Source of the DNA: Candidatus Dormiibacterota bacterium | Lineage (GTDB): Bacteria; Chloroflexota; Dormibacteria; Dormibacterales; Dormibacteraceae | Direction: 5' to 3' | Length of the DNA: 10,585 bases | Assembly (NCBI GenBank): GCA_003151665.1 | Contig: PLYD01000182.1 | Location: 1 to 10,585, forward strand | Part shown: positions 1-9,470 of the stretch, one piece after another | How positions within the stretch are numbered: position 1 is the first letter of the stretch | Layout: each line of letters begins with the position of its first letter | Position numbers and translations under genes: made by a program | The notes under the pieces: generated by a model | Told to the model about the DNA's origin: nothing | The model's database searches: none | Seen by the model: the letters and a program-made list of their open reading frames with translations, nothing else

Positions 1-206
1 GACCCCATCCCGTGGGACTAGTGGTACCCCGCGCATGAGCGCCCCCTGGATCGGAGATCGATGTGAAGGAGCCGCAATTGAGTTGGATGGTCGCGATGCG
101 CCTTCGTTAGGGCATGGTCGTACCGAACGTTTATGCGGGTTGCTATACCTTTGCTAAAGGGTTGCCAACGGGGAAGTCTCCACCAACCCAGGGCGATTCA
201 ACCGTG
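1..206. other. Left edge, no gene recognised
   Basis: No reading frame here has a recognisable product. A frame open from the window edge runs to a TAA near position 163 on the plus strand, but it is short and matches no family I know. By the spacing seen in the two better repeat copies, the tRNA-like half of the leftmost repeat should fall at about 139-190. I see no convincing T-arm or acceptor sequence there, so that half is either lost or decayed beyond recognition. Confidence 0.4.
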
Positions 207-309
207 AGGTTTTCGACGGTTTAGAGCTCAATATGAAGCTTGAGCTGGCATCTCCACGCCATTTTCAGCCACTCGTGACGCCAGCATTTACTTCACGAAC
301 TACTACACG
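207..309 (+). repeat. Decayed repeat copy 0 (integrase 5'-end scar)
   Basis: This is a degenerate copy of the integrase-like half of the repeat at 1450-1619 and 8295-8463. Shared blocks are TTTTCGA (210-216), GAGCTCAAT (224-232) and GAACTACTACACG (297-309). The first two lie 14 nt apart here and in the 8.3 kb copy; the second and third lie 73 nt apart here and 71 there. Read in the frame of the other copies it gives IYFTNYYTSD, against RLDYYMNYYTD at 8.4 kb. The orientation is the same as in the other copies. Conservation of a peptide rather than only of DNA suggests descent from a coding sequence. The tRNA-like half is not recognisable. Confidence 0.6.
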
Positions 310-429
310 AGCGACGCCAAATCTCTGCGACAGGAGGGCCCAATAGAACGGAGTGCCGGCGTAGGCTCCAATGACCGAATCTGGCACATCCGCCACGCCG
401 CGCGCGACTAGATAGGAGGCGCTCGTTAC

Positions 430-1368
430 ATGTACCGTGACCGGCTGCCACAACTGGCGGATGGCCTCTTCATTACTGACGGTGGAATGGAGACGACGCT
501 CATCTTCCGTGACGGCATCGATCTGCCCAGCTTCGCGGCGTTTGATTTGCTCAAAAGCGAGAGCGGCACCGACGCCATCCGGAGATACTTCGAGCCCTAC
601 CTAGCAGTTGCTCGCAAGTACGGCGTCGGGCTAATTCTCGACAGCCCCACGTGGCGAGCGAGTCGCGACTGGGGAGAGAAGTTGGGTTACACGACAGCGG
701 CATTAGACCGCGCGAACCGGAAGGGGGTTGCGCTGGTCGAGGAGATTCGCTCGGCCAACAAAGGGGAAACCGCCCCAATTGTCCTCAGCGGTTGCATTGG
801 ACCGCGAGGCGATGGCTATCGCCCCGCTGAGCTCATGTCCGCAGCGGAAGCAGAGGGATACCATGTGGCGCAGATCTCGACGCTGAGCCAGACATCGGCG
901 GATATGGTCAGCGCGCTGACGATTCCGTACGTTGAGGAAGCGGTAGGCATTACACGTGCTTCGCGCCGGTTCGGGATGCCGGTGGTGATCTCGTTCACTG
1001 TTGAAACTGACGGCCGCCTTCCTAGTGGGCAAAAACTCAAGGACGCAATCGCGCAGGTTGATGCCGAGACCGAGAGTGGGCCCGCCTACTTCATGATCAA
1101 TTGTGCGCATCCCACCCACTTCGGAGGTGTGCTCGAAGACGGCGAGCAGTGGGTTGACCGCATCGGGGGCCTTCGAGCAAATGCATCAAGCAAGAGTCAC
1201 GCCGACATCGACGAAGCAACCGAAATCGATGAGGGCGACCCAGTCGAGCTTGGCTTGCAATATCGGGCGCTGCGGCCGCATCTGCCAAAGGTCAATGTGG
1301 TCGGCGGCTGCTGCGGCACGGATTACCGGCATGTCGCCGAGGTATGCAAGGCGTGGAGCGATCTGTAG
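430..1368 (+). CDS. Homocysteine S-methyltransferase family protein
   Basis: A cytoplasmic zinc-dependent (beta/alpha)8 methyltransferase of the MmuM/BHMT/MetH N-terminal family. These enzymes move a methyl group from a donor such as S-methylmethionine to homocysteine, giving methionine. The 312 residues match the usual length for single-domain members. Visible signatures are DGGMET at 17-22, GCIGPRGDGY at 121-130, INCAHP with the first zinc-ligand cysteine (C225), and GGCCGTD with the other two (C294, C295), so the metal site is complete. The ATG at 430 has AGGAGG about 10 nt upstream, which supports this start. The gene stands alone between repeat copies 0 and 1, with no methionine-pathway neighbour to define its methyl donor. 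Family assignment is firm; a substrate other than S-methylmethionine is possible. Confidence 0.93.
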   Translation: MYRDRLPQLADGLFITDGGMETTLIFRDGIDLPSFAAFDLLKSESGTDAIRRYFEPYLAVARKYGVGLILDSPTWRASRDWGEKLGYTTAALDRANRKGVALVEEIRSANKGETAPIVLSGCIGPRGDGYRPAELMSAAEAEGYHVAQISTLSQTSADMVSALTIPYVEEAVGITRASRRFGMPVVISFTVETDGRLPSGQKLKDAIAQVDAETESGPAYFMINCAHPTHFGGVLEDGEQWVDRIGGLRANASSKSHADIDEATEIDEGDPVELGLQYRALRPHLPKVNVVGGCCGTDYRHVAEVCKAWSDL

Positions 1369-1449
1369 GGCGCTTCCCAACCGAATTTCCTGAAATAGAG
1401 CGGAGTTGCCACGAGAACATCGCTCAGGCTGTCGGACCTGTTCAGAAAT

Positions 1450-1516
1450 TGGTCGGGGGCCCGGGATTTGAACCCGGGTCCTCACGGTCCCGAAATCTAA
1501 ACTCTGTCGTCCACCG
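1450..1516 (-). pseudogene. tRNA-Leu(UAG)-like 3' half
   Basis: On the minus strand the 3' portion of a class II tRNA can be read. CCA is at 1450-1452, the discriminator A at 1453, the acceptor 3' strand at 1454-1460, and a perfect 5-bp T-stem (1461-1465 with 1473-1477) closes a TTCAAAT loop. The 12-nt variable region is at 1478-1489 and the anticodon-stem 3' strand at 1490-1494. The loop TTTAGAT (1495-1501) puts UAG in the anticodon position. Similarity to a D-arm (GGTGGACG) continues to about 1516. The 5' acceptor strand needed to pair (CGGGGGC) is absent and the 5' anticodon strand does not pair. I therefore call it a tRNA-derived attachment-site fragment rather than a working tRNA. Confidence 0.65.
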
Positions 1517-1619
1517 AGGCCGATTTCGGGGATTTTGAGTTCATTTCGTGAATTCACCGAATGATTCCAAGCCACGTTCATCCACCGACTTCGCCTGGAT
1601 TACTACATGAACTACTACA
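1450..1619 (+). repeat. Repeat copy 1: tRNA-Leu 3' half plus integrase 5' scar
   Basis: Direct repeat partner of 8295-8463. The first 50 bases (1450-1499) match 8295-8344 at 49 positions, the one difference being at 1479. The last 24 bases (1596-1619) are identical to 8440-8463. The distance between the two blocks is 146 nt here and 145 nt in the other copy. The middle is diverged but alignable, sharing for example a TTTTGAG block. The left block is a minus-strand tRNA 3' half. The right block reads RLDYYMNYYM on the plus strand. The copy ends 38 nt from the 3' end of the GT87 gene. Confidence 0.85.
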
Positions 1620-1656
1620 TGAAACCCGGATGGTCAGCACCTTTATTGAACCTTAT

Positions 1657-2802
1657 TCAGTGCGCAGACCTAGTCCGTGCGGCGCCATGCCGACCCGCAC
1701 GCCAGCCGGCCACGCCGAGTGCAATCAGCCAGCCGATCTCGAGCAGCGGCCATCGGTTCTGCCTCGGGGCCAGCCCGCTGATGTCAACGAACGGACTGGC
1801 CAAGAACCAACTCGTCGCCAGGGGTAGACGCCAGCTCAGGTATGCGCGCTCCTGCCATGCAATCCAACCCGCCGCTGCCAACAGGCAAAGGTCAGCGAGA
1901 TGTATATACGGGGTGATCAACAACGAGCCAATCACACCGAGAACAATCACCAGGCCCGGCACAGCGCGCAACCTCCAGGCCGCCCCCAAAACCAGGCCAA
2001 GAATTGCCAGGCGAAGTGCCAGCGCGACCGGCCAACCCAAACCCAGGGCCGCCTCCAGTGTCAGCGCGTTTGTACCCAGGGGAGGATGCTGCAGCTGGCC
2101 GGCGTATGCGACCAGAGCAGGGATCCCGGTGGTTGCGATGGCAAGAGCCGCGACGGCAGCGCTGGCGAGCAGCCAGGTCACGAATGTTCGAAGACGGGCC
2201 GATGCCAGCAGACATGCGGGCACGAGGAATGCGGTGTTCGGCTTCAAGACCACGAGCACCAGAACCAACCCGGCCGCGACCTCGTGCTCCTCCCGAAGCA
2301 ATCGCCACGCCACCAGAAGGGCGGCCGCGACCAGCAGCACTACCTGGCCCAGATAGTCCGCCTGCAAGACCCATACCGTGCCGACCACCAGGACCGTGCC
2401 GAGTGCGCGTCCGGATAATCCATTGGTGGCACTCCATACGACCGCAGCCCCGAAAGCGCACATCGTCAAGATCGCCCAGATCACATATGCCCACTCAAAC
2501 GGCAACCCCGCGAGCGTGGCGGCCGCCCACGCCACAGGCGGTGGACTCAAGAATGGCTGCGCAGGCTGGTTTGGAGCCAGGCTTATCTCCTGCGCGGTAA
2601 CCAGCCCCTGATCGTAGATATGCGACCAGCCCTGCACGAGACCCACTCGAGCCGCCGCCAGGTAGGTGTGGAAGTCGATTCCGATGGGTTGAGGGCGGTT
2701 CCAGAAGTCCACGGCAATCGCTGCAAGGACCGCGACGAAAACTAAGGAGGGCCAGAGGCGCCTGGCTGTGCTGGTCAATCGCCCCGAGATGCGAGCCCTC
2801 AT
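1657..2802 (-). CDS. GT87-type (DUF2029) membrane glycosyltransferase
   Basis: A polytopic GT-C glycosyltransferase of the DUF2029/GT87 family, whose characterised members (PimE type) transfer mannose from polyprenyl-phosphate-mannose on the outer face of the membrane. The 381 residues have many hydrophobic segments. A short basic N-terminus leads into TM1 (about 18-32), followed by the extracytoplasmic acidic motif GIDFHTY (D43), SPPPVAWAA near 86-94, LGQVVLLVAA at 151-160, LKPNTAFLVP at 186-195 and TPYIHLADL at 297-305. These match the family pattern of an early Asp, GQ, KP and a late (S/T)P-x-x-H-x-x-D-L. The gene lies 25 nt downstream of the DUF2142-like gene, so the two probably form one transcript. 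No clear Shine-Dalgarno sequence precedes the ATG. Donor sugar and acceptor cannot be read from the sequence. Confidence 0.85.
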   Translation of the reverse strand: MRARISGRLTSTARRLWPSLVFVAVLAAIAVDFWNRPQPIGIDFHTYLAAARVGLVQGWSHIYDQGLVTAQEISLAPNQPAQPFLSPPPVAWAAATLAGLPFEWAYVIWAILTMCAFGAAVVWSATNGLSGRALGTVLVVGTVWVLQADYLGQVVLLVAAALLVAWRLLREEHEVAAGLVLVLVVLKPNTAFLVPACLLASARLRTFVTWLLASAAVAALAIATTGIPALVAYAGQLQHPPLGTNALTLEAALGLGWPVALALRLAILGLVLGAAWRLRAVPGLVIVLGVIGSLLITPYIHLADLCLLAAAGWIAWQERAYLSWRLPLATSWFLASPFVDISGLAPRQNRWPLLEIGWLIALGVAGWRAGRHGAARTRSAH

Positions 2803-4050
2803 GAGCGCCAGACGAAAAGTCGGTGGTTCAGGTCGGTATCAGATTGACGAAGACCGTATACAGACCAAGCGCATCGAGGCCGAACGCGCTGATTAGAAGT
2901 ATTGTCCCCACACCAACGCCGACCCGTCGAGGTACATGCGACGCCAGGATTTCAATGGCGAACACGGTGCCGACCGCCAGCAGCGGGCCGGCAACGAACA
3001 GGTACCGTCCCTGCGGCTGATAGTCGACTGCGATGCTGCTGATCACCATCTGAAAAAACGCCACCAATGGAACGACGATGCATGCGATCGCGATCCATCG
3101 CTTCTGGGGCGGCCAGGAGTTCCAGCGGTGCCACGCGGCCACCACTCCTGAGACAGCGATCACGGCTGTACAGGCCAGCAGAAGTTTGTAGATCAAACCG
3201 TATCCACTCGGCTGGAGCCGCGTCGACATGTTGCCGAAGAGCGCAAAGAAGCTCAAGAATGTGGCGGCCAGCCAGTCAAATACATGCGGAGGGTAGCCGC
3301 TCAGTTTCGCGGGAGCGTCGGTGTACAGGGGTGTGAATGGCGGAAGAAGGCGGCCGTAGATTGTGAGGTTGCGCACAAACCACCATCCCGCCAGCACTGT
3401 TGGCACGGCAATGATCGGTACCAGCGATGGCACCCACTCACGCCGCGGCCAGAATCTCACGAGGATGACGAAGACCACGACAATCAGGAAGTAGCCCGTC
3501 TCCTTGGCCAGCAGCGTCATCGCGAACGCAAGGCCGATCGCCCAGGCAAGGCGTCGGCTGGGCGGGCGCACAAGAACCCGGATCATCAGGAGCGTCAAGA
3601 TGGCTGCCGCGAGGACAGAGAGCGCATCGTTGCTTACCGAAGGGGCGATGAACTGGAACTGGGGCAGCGTTGCCGCAAGCAGTGCGGCAATCACCCAGCG
3701 CCTCGGCTGCGCGGGCCACAGCTCTCGCGCGCACAAACCGATCACGACGACCGTCGCCGCGCCACACAGAATCGACATCGCCTGCACCACGGCGATGCTG
3801 CCCGTCAGCCTGTACAAGGTCGCCGCGAGCAGGTAGTAGAGCGGCGGCTGCTGGCGCTCGGGAGTGTTCACGGGCAACTGCAGGTGCTGCGCGAGCAGCT
3901 GCACGTATCCGAAGTGGGCCCGCTCGTCAGGTGTCTGGCCAAAAGGCGTTGCGATCGCGTACACCACGGCGAACACGACAAAGACCGCAGCCGAAAGCCC
4001 AATCATGATTGCCGCGGCTCGATTGACAACCGTCCGCGACCGAAGCACGG

Positions 4051-7000
<2,950 letters not shown>

Positions 7001-7206
7001 CCTAATCGCCTGCGCTGCCTACGGTTGCTACTTGGAGCTCATCCTGGACCCGATGGTGATTGGTCCGGCGAGAGTCGGCGCTAAGCTGCGCCTTTGATAT
7101 GGGGCGTGCGAAACCGTAGGGCAGCCGGATCATCGCAATTGCCTCTCCCTAGGTGAACGCCGACATGGAACGAGGTGGCTCGGCGGTAATAAAAGTTGCG
7201 GCGCCT

Positions 7207-7252
7207 GTTGCCGATACGTCACCTCGCTGTTGCGTTAGTGGTGATCGGCAAC
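7207..7252. other. Bulged hairpin in the galE-side intergenic region
   Basis: A 9-bp perfect stem GTTGCCGAT (7207-7215) pairs with ATCGGCAAC (7244-7252). It continues, after a 4-nt bulge (7216-7219), as CACC (7220-7223) with GGTG (7240-7243) around a 16-nt loop. No U-run follows on either strand, so it is not a standard terminator. It overlaps the 3' end of the broken minus-strand frame at 7219-7497. It could be an operator-like palindrome or an RNA element ahead of the GalE-like gene, or chance in GC-rich DNA. Confidence 0.4.
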
Positions 7253-7497
7253 CAAAAGAATGCCAGATAAGGCGCCAGGACGCCCGCAACGGGCGCGACG
7301 ATGAAGATCCCAGCCCCGGGTAGAAGGAGCGCGCCGGAAGTGCCCTTAGGCCGTCGGCGTGATCGATCGTCTCCCGGAATATTCTGCAAAGCGTCCTTGG
7401 CGTCAACAGGGTCGCCGATTTTTCTGAGAGCCGGCTGCGGAGCGCCTCAGGGTTTGCTGAGAATCTCTGGCAGCCTCGATGCGCCTGCTCTGCCCAT
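7219..7497 (-). pseudogene. Small membrane-protein frame broken by one TGA
   Basis: A minus-strand frame starts at ATG 7497 and runs 92 codons to TGA at 7219-7221, interrupted once by an in-frame TGA at 7447-7449 (codon 17). The 75 residues after the interruption look protein-like. A polar, charged stretch with RSRRRPK leads into a hydrophobic segment of about 30 residues running from GALLLPGAG to APYLAFFWLP. That is the shape of a single-pass or hairpin membrane protein with a cytoplasmic basic flank. I do not recognise a family. It lies upstream of and in line with the GalE-like gene. It could be a decayed gene, a shorter real gene using TTG as start (LQNIPGDD region), or a chance frame. 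Confidence 0.4.
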
Positions 7498-7522
7498 ATG
7501 CTCTGTTCAGTTCGACGGGCAC

Positions 7523-7587
7523 AGGAGGTGATGGGCATGCCAGTGACGCTCACGTGGTCGGCGAAACAGCGGACTCGGTCGGACTAA
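7523..7587 (+). promoter_or_regulatory. Strong Shine-Dalgarno and 18-codon ORF before the IF-2B-like gene
   Basis: AGGAGGTGAT (7523-7532) is the best ribosome-binding site in the window. It is followed at 7531 and 7537 by ATG codons in one frame; the ATG at 7537 is the well-spaced one. That frame encodes at most 18 residues (MGMPVTLTWSAKQRTRSD) and stops with TAA at 7585-7587, 8 nt before the ATG at 7596. It could be a leader peptide coupled to the downstream gene, or the original 5' end of that gene now in a different frame. There is no clear Shine-Dalgarno sequence at 7596 itself. Confidence 0.4.
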
Positions 7588-7595
7588 ATCAGCAA

Positions 7596-8246
7596 ATGGT
7601 GGACAGGGGTATCGAGGCGATCGCCTCCGATCGGATACACGGTGCTGGATACCTCGCGCGCAAGGCGCTGGGCATCTTGGCCCTAGCCTCTCCGGCCAAA
7701 CGACCGGAGGTCGGCCGGCAGTTGGCCGGGCTTCGGCCCGAGATGCCGGCGATCGCCGCGGCGGTCCACGAGGCAATGGCGGCCGGCGACGTGCGCGCGG
7801 TGATCCGCCGCGCCGACGCCGAACGGCGTCGTGTAGCGCGTTCGGCCATGCGAGCACTCCGGCGGCGCCGGGTGGCGACCATCTCCAACAGTTCCCTCGT
7901 CGCCCGCGCGCTGGTATACGCCAGCCCTATCCGCGTTCAGGTCGTCGTCCGCGGTCCGACGGACGAGGGCCATGTGCTTGTCGCCGACTTGCGAGCCGCC
8001 GGTCTGAGCGCAGATGCGGTGTCTTTCGCTGACCTTGATGCGGACATAGCAGTCGTTGGTTGCGATGCGGTCTTCGACGATGGCACCTTTGTCAACCGGC
8101 GGGGCACCAAGCTGCTCGTCGAACGGCTCCCGACTTTAGTGCTCGTGGACCGCTGGAAGCGAATCGGCGGACCGCCACCCCACAGCTGGCCCATGCCAGA
8201 GCTCTTTGAGCTGGTGCCCGGCGACAGGGTGCGCGCTCCAGCGTGA
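7596..8246 (+). CDS. Compact IF-2B/MtnA-fold protein, function unknown
   Basis: A member of the eIF-2B alpha/MtnA/ribose-1,5-bisphosphate isomerase superfamily. With the start at 7596 it has 216 residues, against roughly 300-350 for MtnA and R15P isomerase. The N-terminal helical part has VDRGIEAIASDRIHGAGYLARKAL. The Rossmann-like part has VATISNSSLVARAL (93-106 in this numbering), VVVRGPTDEG (116-125) and VVGCDAVFDDGTFVNRRGT (153-171). The Asp in GCDAV matches the catalytic Asp of MtnA (GAD motif), and NRRGT matches NKxGT. The position of the MtnA/R15P isomerase catalytic Cys is Ser/Asn here (TISNSS), so isomerase activity is doubtful; a phospho-sugar or nucleotide-binding regulatory role is possible. 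The frame is open back to ATG 7479, but those 39 residues look non-conserved. It is transcribed away from the sqdB/galE unit. Confidence 0.75.
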   Translation: MVDRGIEAIASDRIHGAGYLARKALGILALASPAKRPEVGRQLAGLRPEMPAIAAAVHEAMAAGDVRAVIRRADAERRRVARSAMRALRRRRVATISNSSLVARALVYASPIRVQVVVRGPTDEGHVLVADLRAAGLSADAVSFADLDADIAVVGCDAVFDDGTFVNRRGTKLLVERLPTLVLVDRWKRIGGPPPHSWPMPELFELVPGDRVRAPA

Positions 8247-8294
8247 CGTTCGGAAGGGGATGCCGCCCGGCCCGACGTCGCCCGAGTACGTCGG

Positions 8295-8361
8295 TGGTCG
8301 GGGGCCCGGGATTTGAACCCGGGGCCTCACGGTCCCGAAATCTAGGCGGTTTGGTCCACCG
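8295..8361 (-). pseudogene. tRNA-Leu(UAG)-like 3' half
   Basis: On the minus strand this reads CCA (8295-8297), discriminator A (8298), acceptor 3' strand (8299-8305), T-stem and TTCAAAT loop (8306-8322), a 12-nt variable region and the anticodon-stem 3' strand (8335-8339). The loop CCTAGAT (8340-8346) again places UAG at the anticodon, though the invariant U33 is C here. The 5' half does not fold: no CGGGGGC partner is present and the anticodon stem has mismatches. A working tRNA is therefore unlikely. Confidence 0.6.
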
Positions 8362-8463
8362 AGCACGTTTTCGAGGGTTTTGAGCTCAATTCGAGGACAC
8401 CCTGGCCGATTTTCAGCCGGTTTCAGTCACCGAGTCGCTTGGATTACTACATGAACTACTACA
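8295..8463 (+). repeat. Repeat copy 2: tRNA-Leu 3' half plus integrase 5' scar
   Basis: Direct repeat partner of 1450-1619, in the same orientation. The tRNA-like block (8295-8344) matches copy 1 at 49 of 50 bases and the right block (8440-8463) is identical over 24 bases. The centre matches repeat copy 0 better than copy 1: TTTTCGA at 8368-8374 and GAGCTCAAT at 8382-8390 have the same 14-nt spacing as in copy 0. It lies 49 nt after the IF-2B-like gene and bounds the glycan block on the right. Confidence 0.85.
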
Positions 8464-8609
8464 CGGACCGTCGCTCGAACAGGCTTCGGACTCCATCCGG
8501 GTGCCAAGCGCTATGCCGGCCACACCACGTGGTCGGCGACGCACACGCCGCCTCCCTCGCGCAACGCGAACGACGGATGCTAGAGCAACTCTGCGCTCAC
8601 ACGGCGTGA
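8346..8609 (+). pseudogene. Tyrosine-recombinase 5'-end remnant
   Basis: A plus-strand frame is open from just after a TAG at 8343-8345 to TGA at 8607-8609 but has no proper start. Its first half reads VFEGFELNSRTPWPIFSRF then SRLDYYMNYYTD (8428-8466). The upstream tRNA block in a neighbouring frame reads VGGPGFEPGASRSRNL, a peptide commonly seen where integrase ORFs begin inside a tRNA-derived att site. The same motif recurs in frame in the other two copies (RLDYYMNYYM and IYFTNYYTSD). After the shared part the sequence loses similarity, and no catalytic recombinase motifs (R..HxxR..Y) follow. Assignment to an integrase is from remembered resemblance. Confidence 0.45.
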
Positions 8610-9313
8610 ACGTCCAAGGCGATTGGACCACTCGAAATCGGTGACCCGCCTAGCTCGACCAGGCCTTGGCGGACGGCCTCGATCACGGCCTGCAGCTTGG
8701 AGTGGACCTGCAGCTTCTCGATCACATGCCTCACATGCCATTCGACTGTGTGGGCGGCAATATCAAGCTGCTCGGCTATTGCAATGGTGGCGAGACCGGC
8801 GGCGAGCAAGTTAAGAACCTCAAGCTCGCGGGGCGTGAAGAGCAGGCGCAGTTCCTGGTGCCGATGTCGTTCGCCGAGTCCTTCCCTTTGGCGGGCGACG
8901 GCCTGCGCGAAGAACCCTACGGGGATGAGTATCTCGCCAAGCGCTGCCCGGCGGATGGCTTCGACGATGGCGTCGGCCGTCGCTGACTTGGCCAGGTAGG
9001 CGGCGGCGCCGGAGTCGATGGCGTCTAGCAGGATCGGCTCCGAATCATAGGCGCTGTGGAAGACGAAGACCGCTGCAGGCACGGCCGTCCGGATCAGGGC
9101 GGCCGCCGCCGGCCCGCTCATATCGGGCAGCCGGCAGTCCATCAACACCACATCGGGCCTCTCTCGCGCCGCGACCAATGCGGCTTCCGCGCCCGTCCGT
9201 GCAACACTGACAACACTCAGGTCGGCTTCGGCATCGAGGAACCTGGCGATTGCGCCGCCGAGCAGGGTGTGATCCTCTACAACCAGGACACGCACACGCC
9301 TCGATGCGACCAA
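8597..9313 (-). CDS. NarL/FixJ-family response regulator
   Basis: A two-component transcription regulator with a receiver domain and a LuxR-type HTH. Using TTG 9313 as start (238 aa), RVLVVEDHTLLGG (8-20) gives the acidic pair. VLMDCRLPDMSG carries the phosphoacceptor Asp at about 59, FHSAYDS the switch Ser at 87, and YLAKSA the conserved Lys at 109. The HTH runs from FTPRELEVLNLLAAGL to HTVEWHVRHVIEKLQVHSK and on to a short C-terminal tail. The frame is open to 9730 with ATG at 9487 and GTG at 9373 (AAGGA just upstream), but the extra residues look non-conserved and overlap the preceding gene. I therefore prefer a start close to the receiver domain. No sensor kinase is in the window. Family firm; target genes unknown. 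Confidence 0.9.
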   Translation of the reverse strand: MVASRRVRVLVVEDHTLLGGAIARFLDAEADLSVVSVARTGAEAALVAARERPDVVLMDCRLPDMSGPAAAALIRTAVPAAVFVFHSAYDSEPILLDAIDSGAAAYLAKSATADAIVEAIRRAALGEILIPVGFFAQAVARQREGLGERHRHQELRLLFTPRELEVLNLLAAGLATIAIAEQLDIAAHTVEWHVRHVIEKLQVHSKLQAVIEAVRQGLVELGGSPISSGPIALDVHAV

Positions 9314-9470
9314 TGTCGAGATTCCGGCGGGATCAGCTAACTGTTCCCTCGTCAATTGACAGGTGCGCGCCACCTCATCCTTAGAAACAGCGACGAGACC
9401 CCGACCTCGAACCCGGCGGTCACGACTTCCAATGTGAATGACGTCCGGAACCGCCCTCGAGGCGGGAACC

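Noticed and set aside
1344..1538. Plus-strand frame containing VGGPGFEPGSSRSRNL as a small gene
   Set aside because: This peptide is the translation of the tRNA T-arm and variable region in the repeat and is a known type of spurious ORF. It stops within the repeat.
1607..2356. Plus-strand 249-residue frame starting MNYYMK
   Set aside because: Only its first residues belong to the integrase scar. The rest runs antisense through the GT87 gene and has shadow-like Arg/Pro/Ala/Ser composition.
7149..7553. Minus-strand 134-residue frame in the 7.1-7.5 kb gap
   Set aside because: Low-complexity Ser/Arg-rich composition. A different minus-strand frame over the same bases carries the hydrophobic, protein-like segment.
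8295..8361. Functional tRNA gene
   Set aside because: The 5' acceptor strand is missing and the anticodon stem is mismatched, so only the 3' half is tRNA-like.
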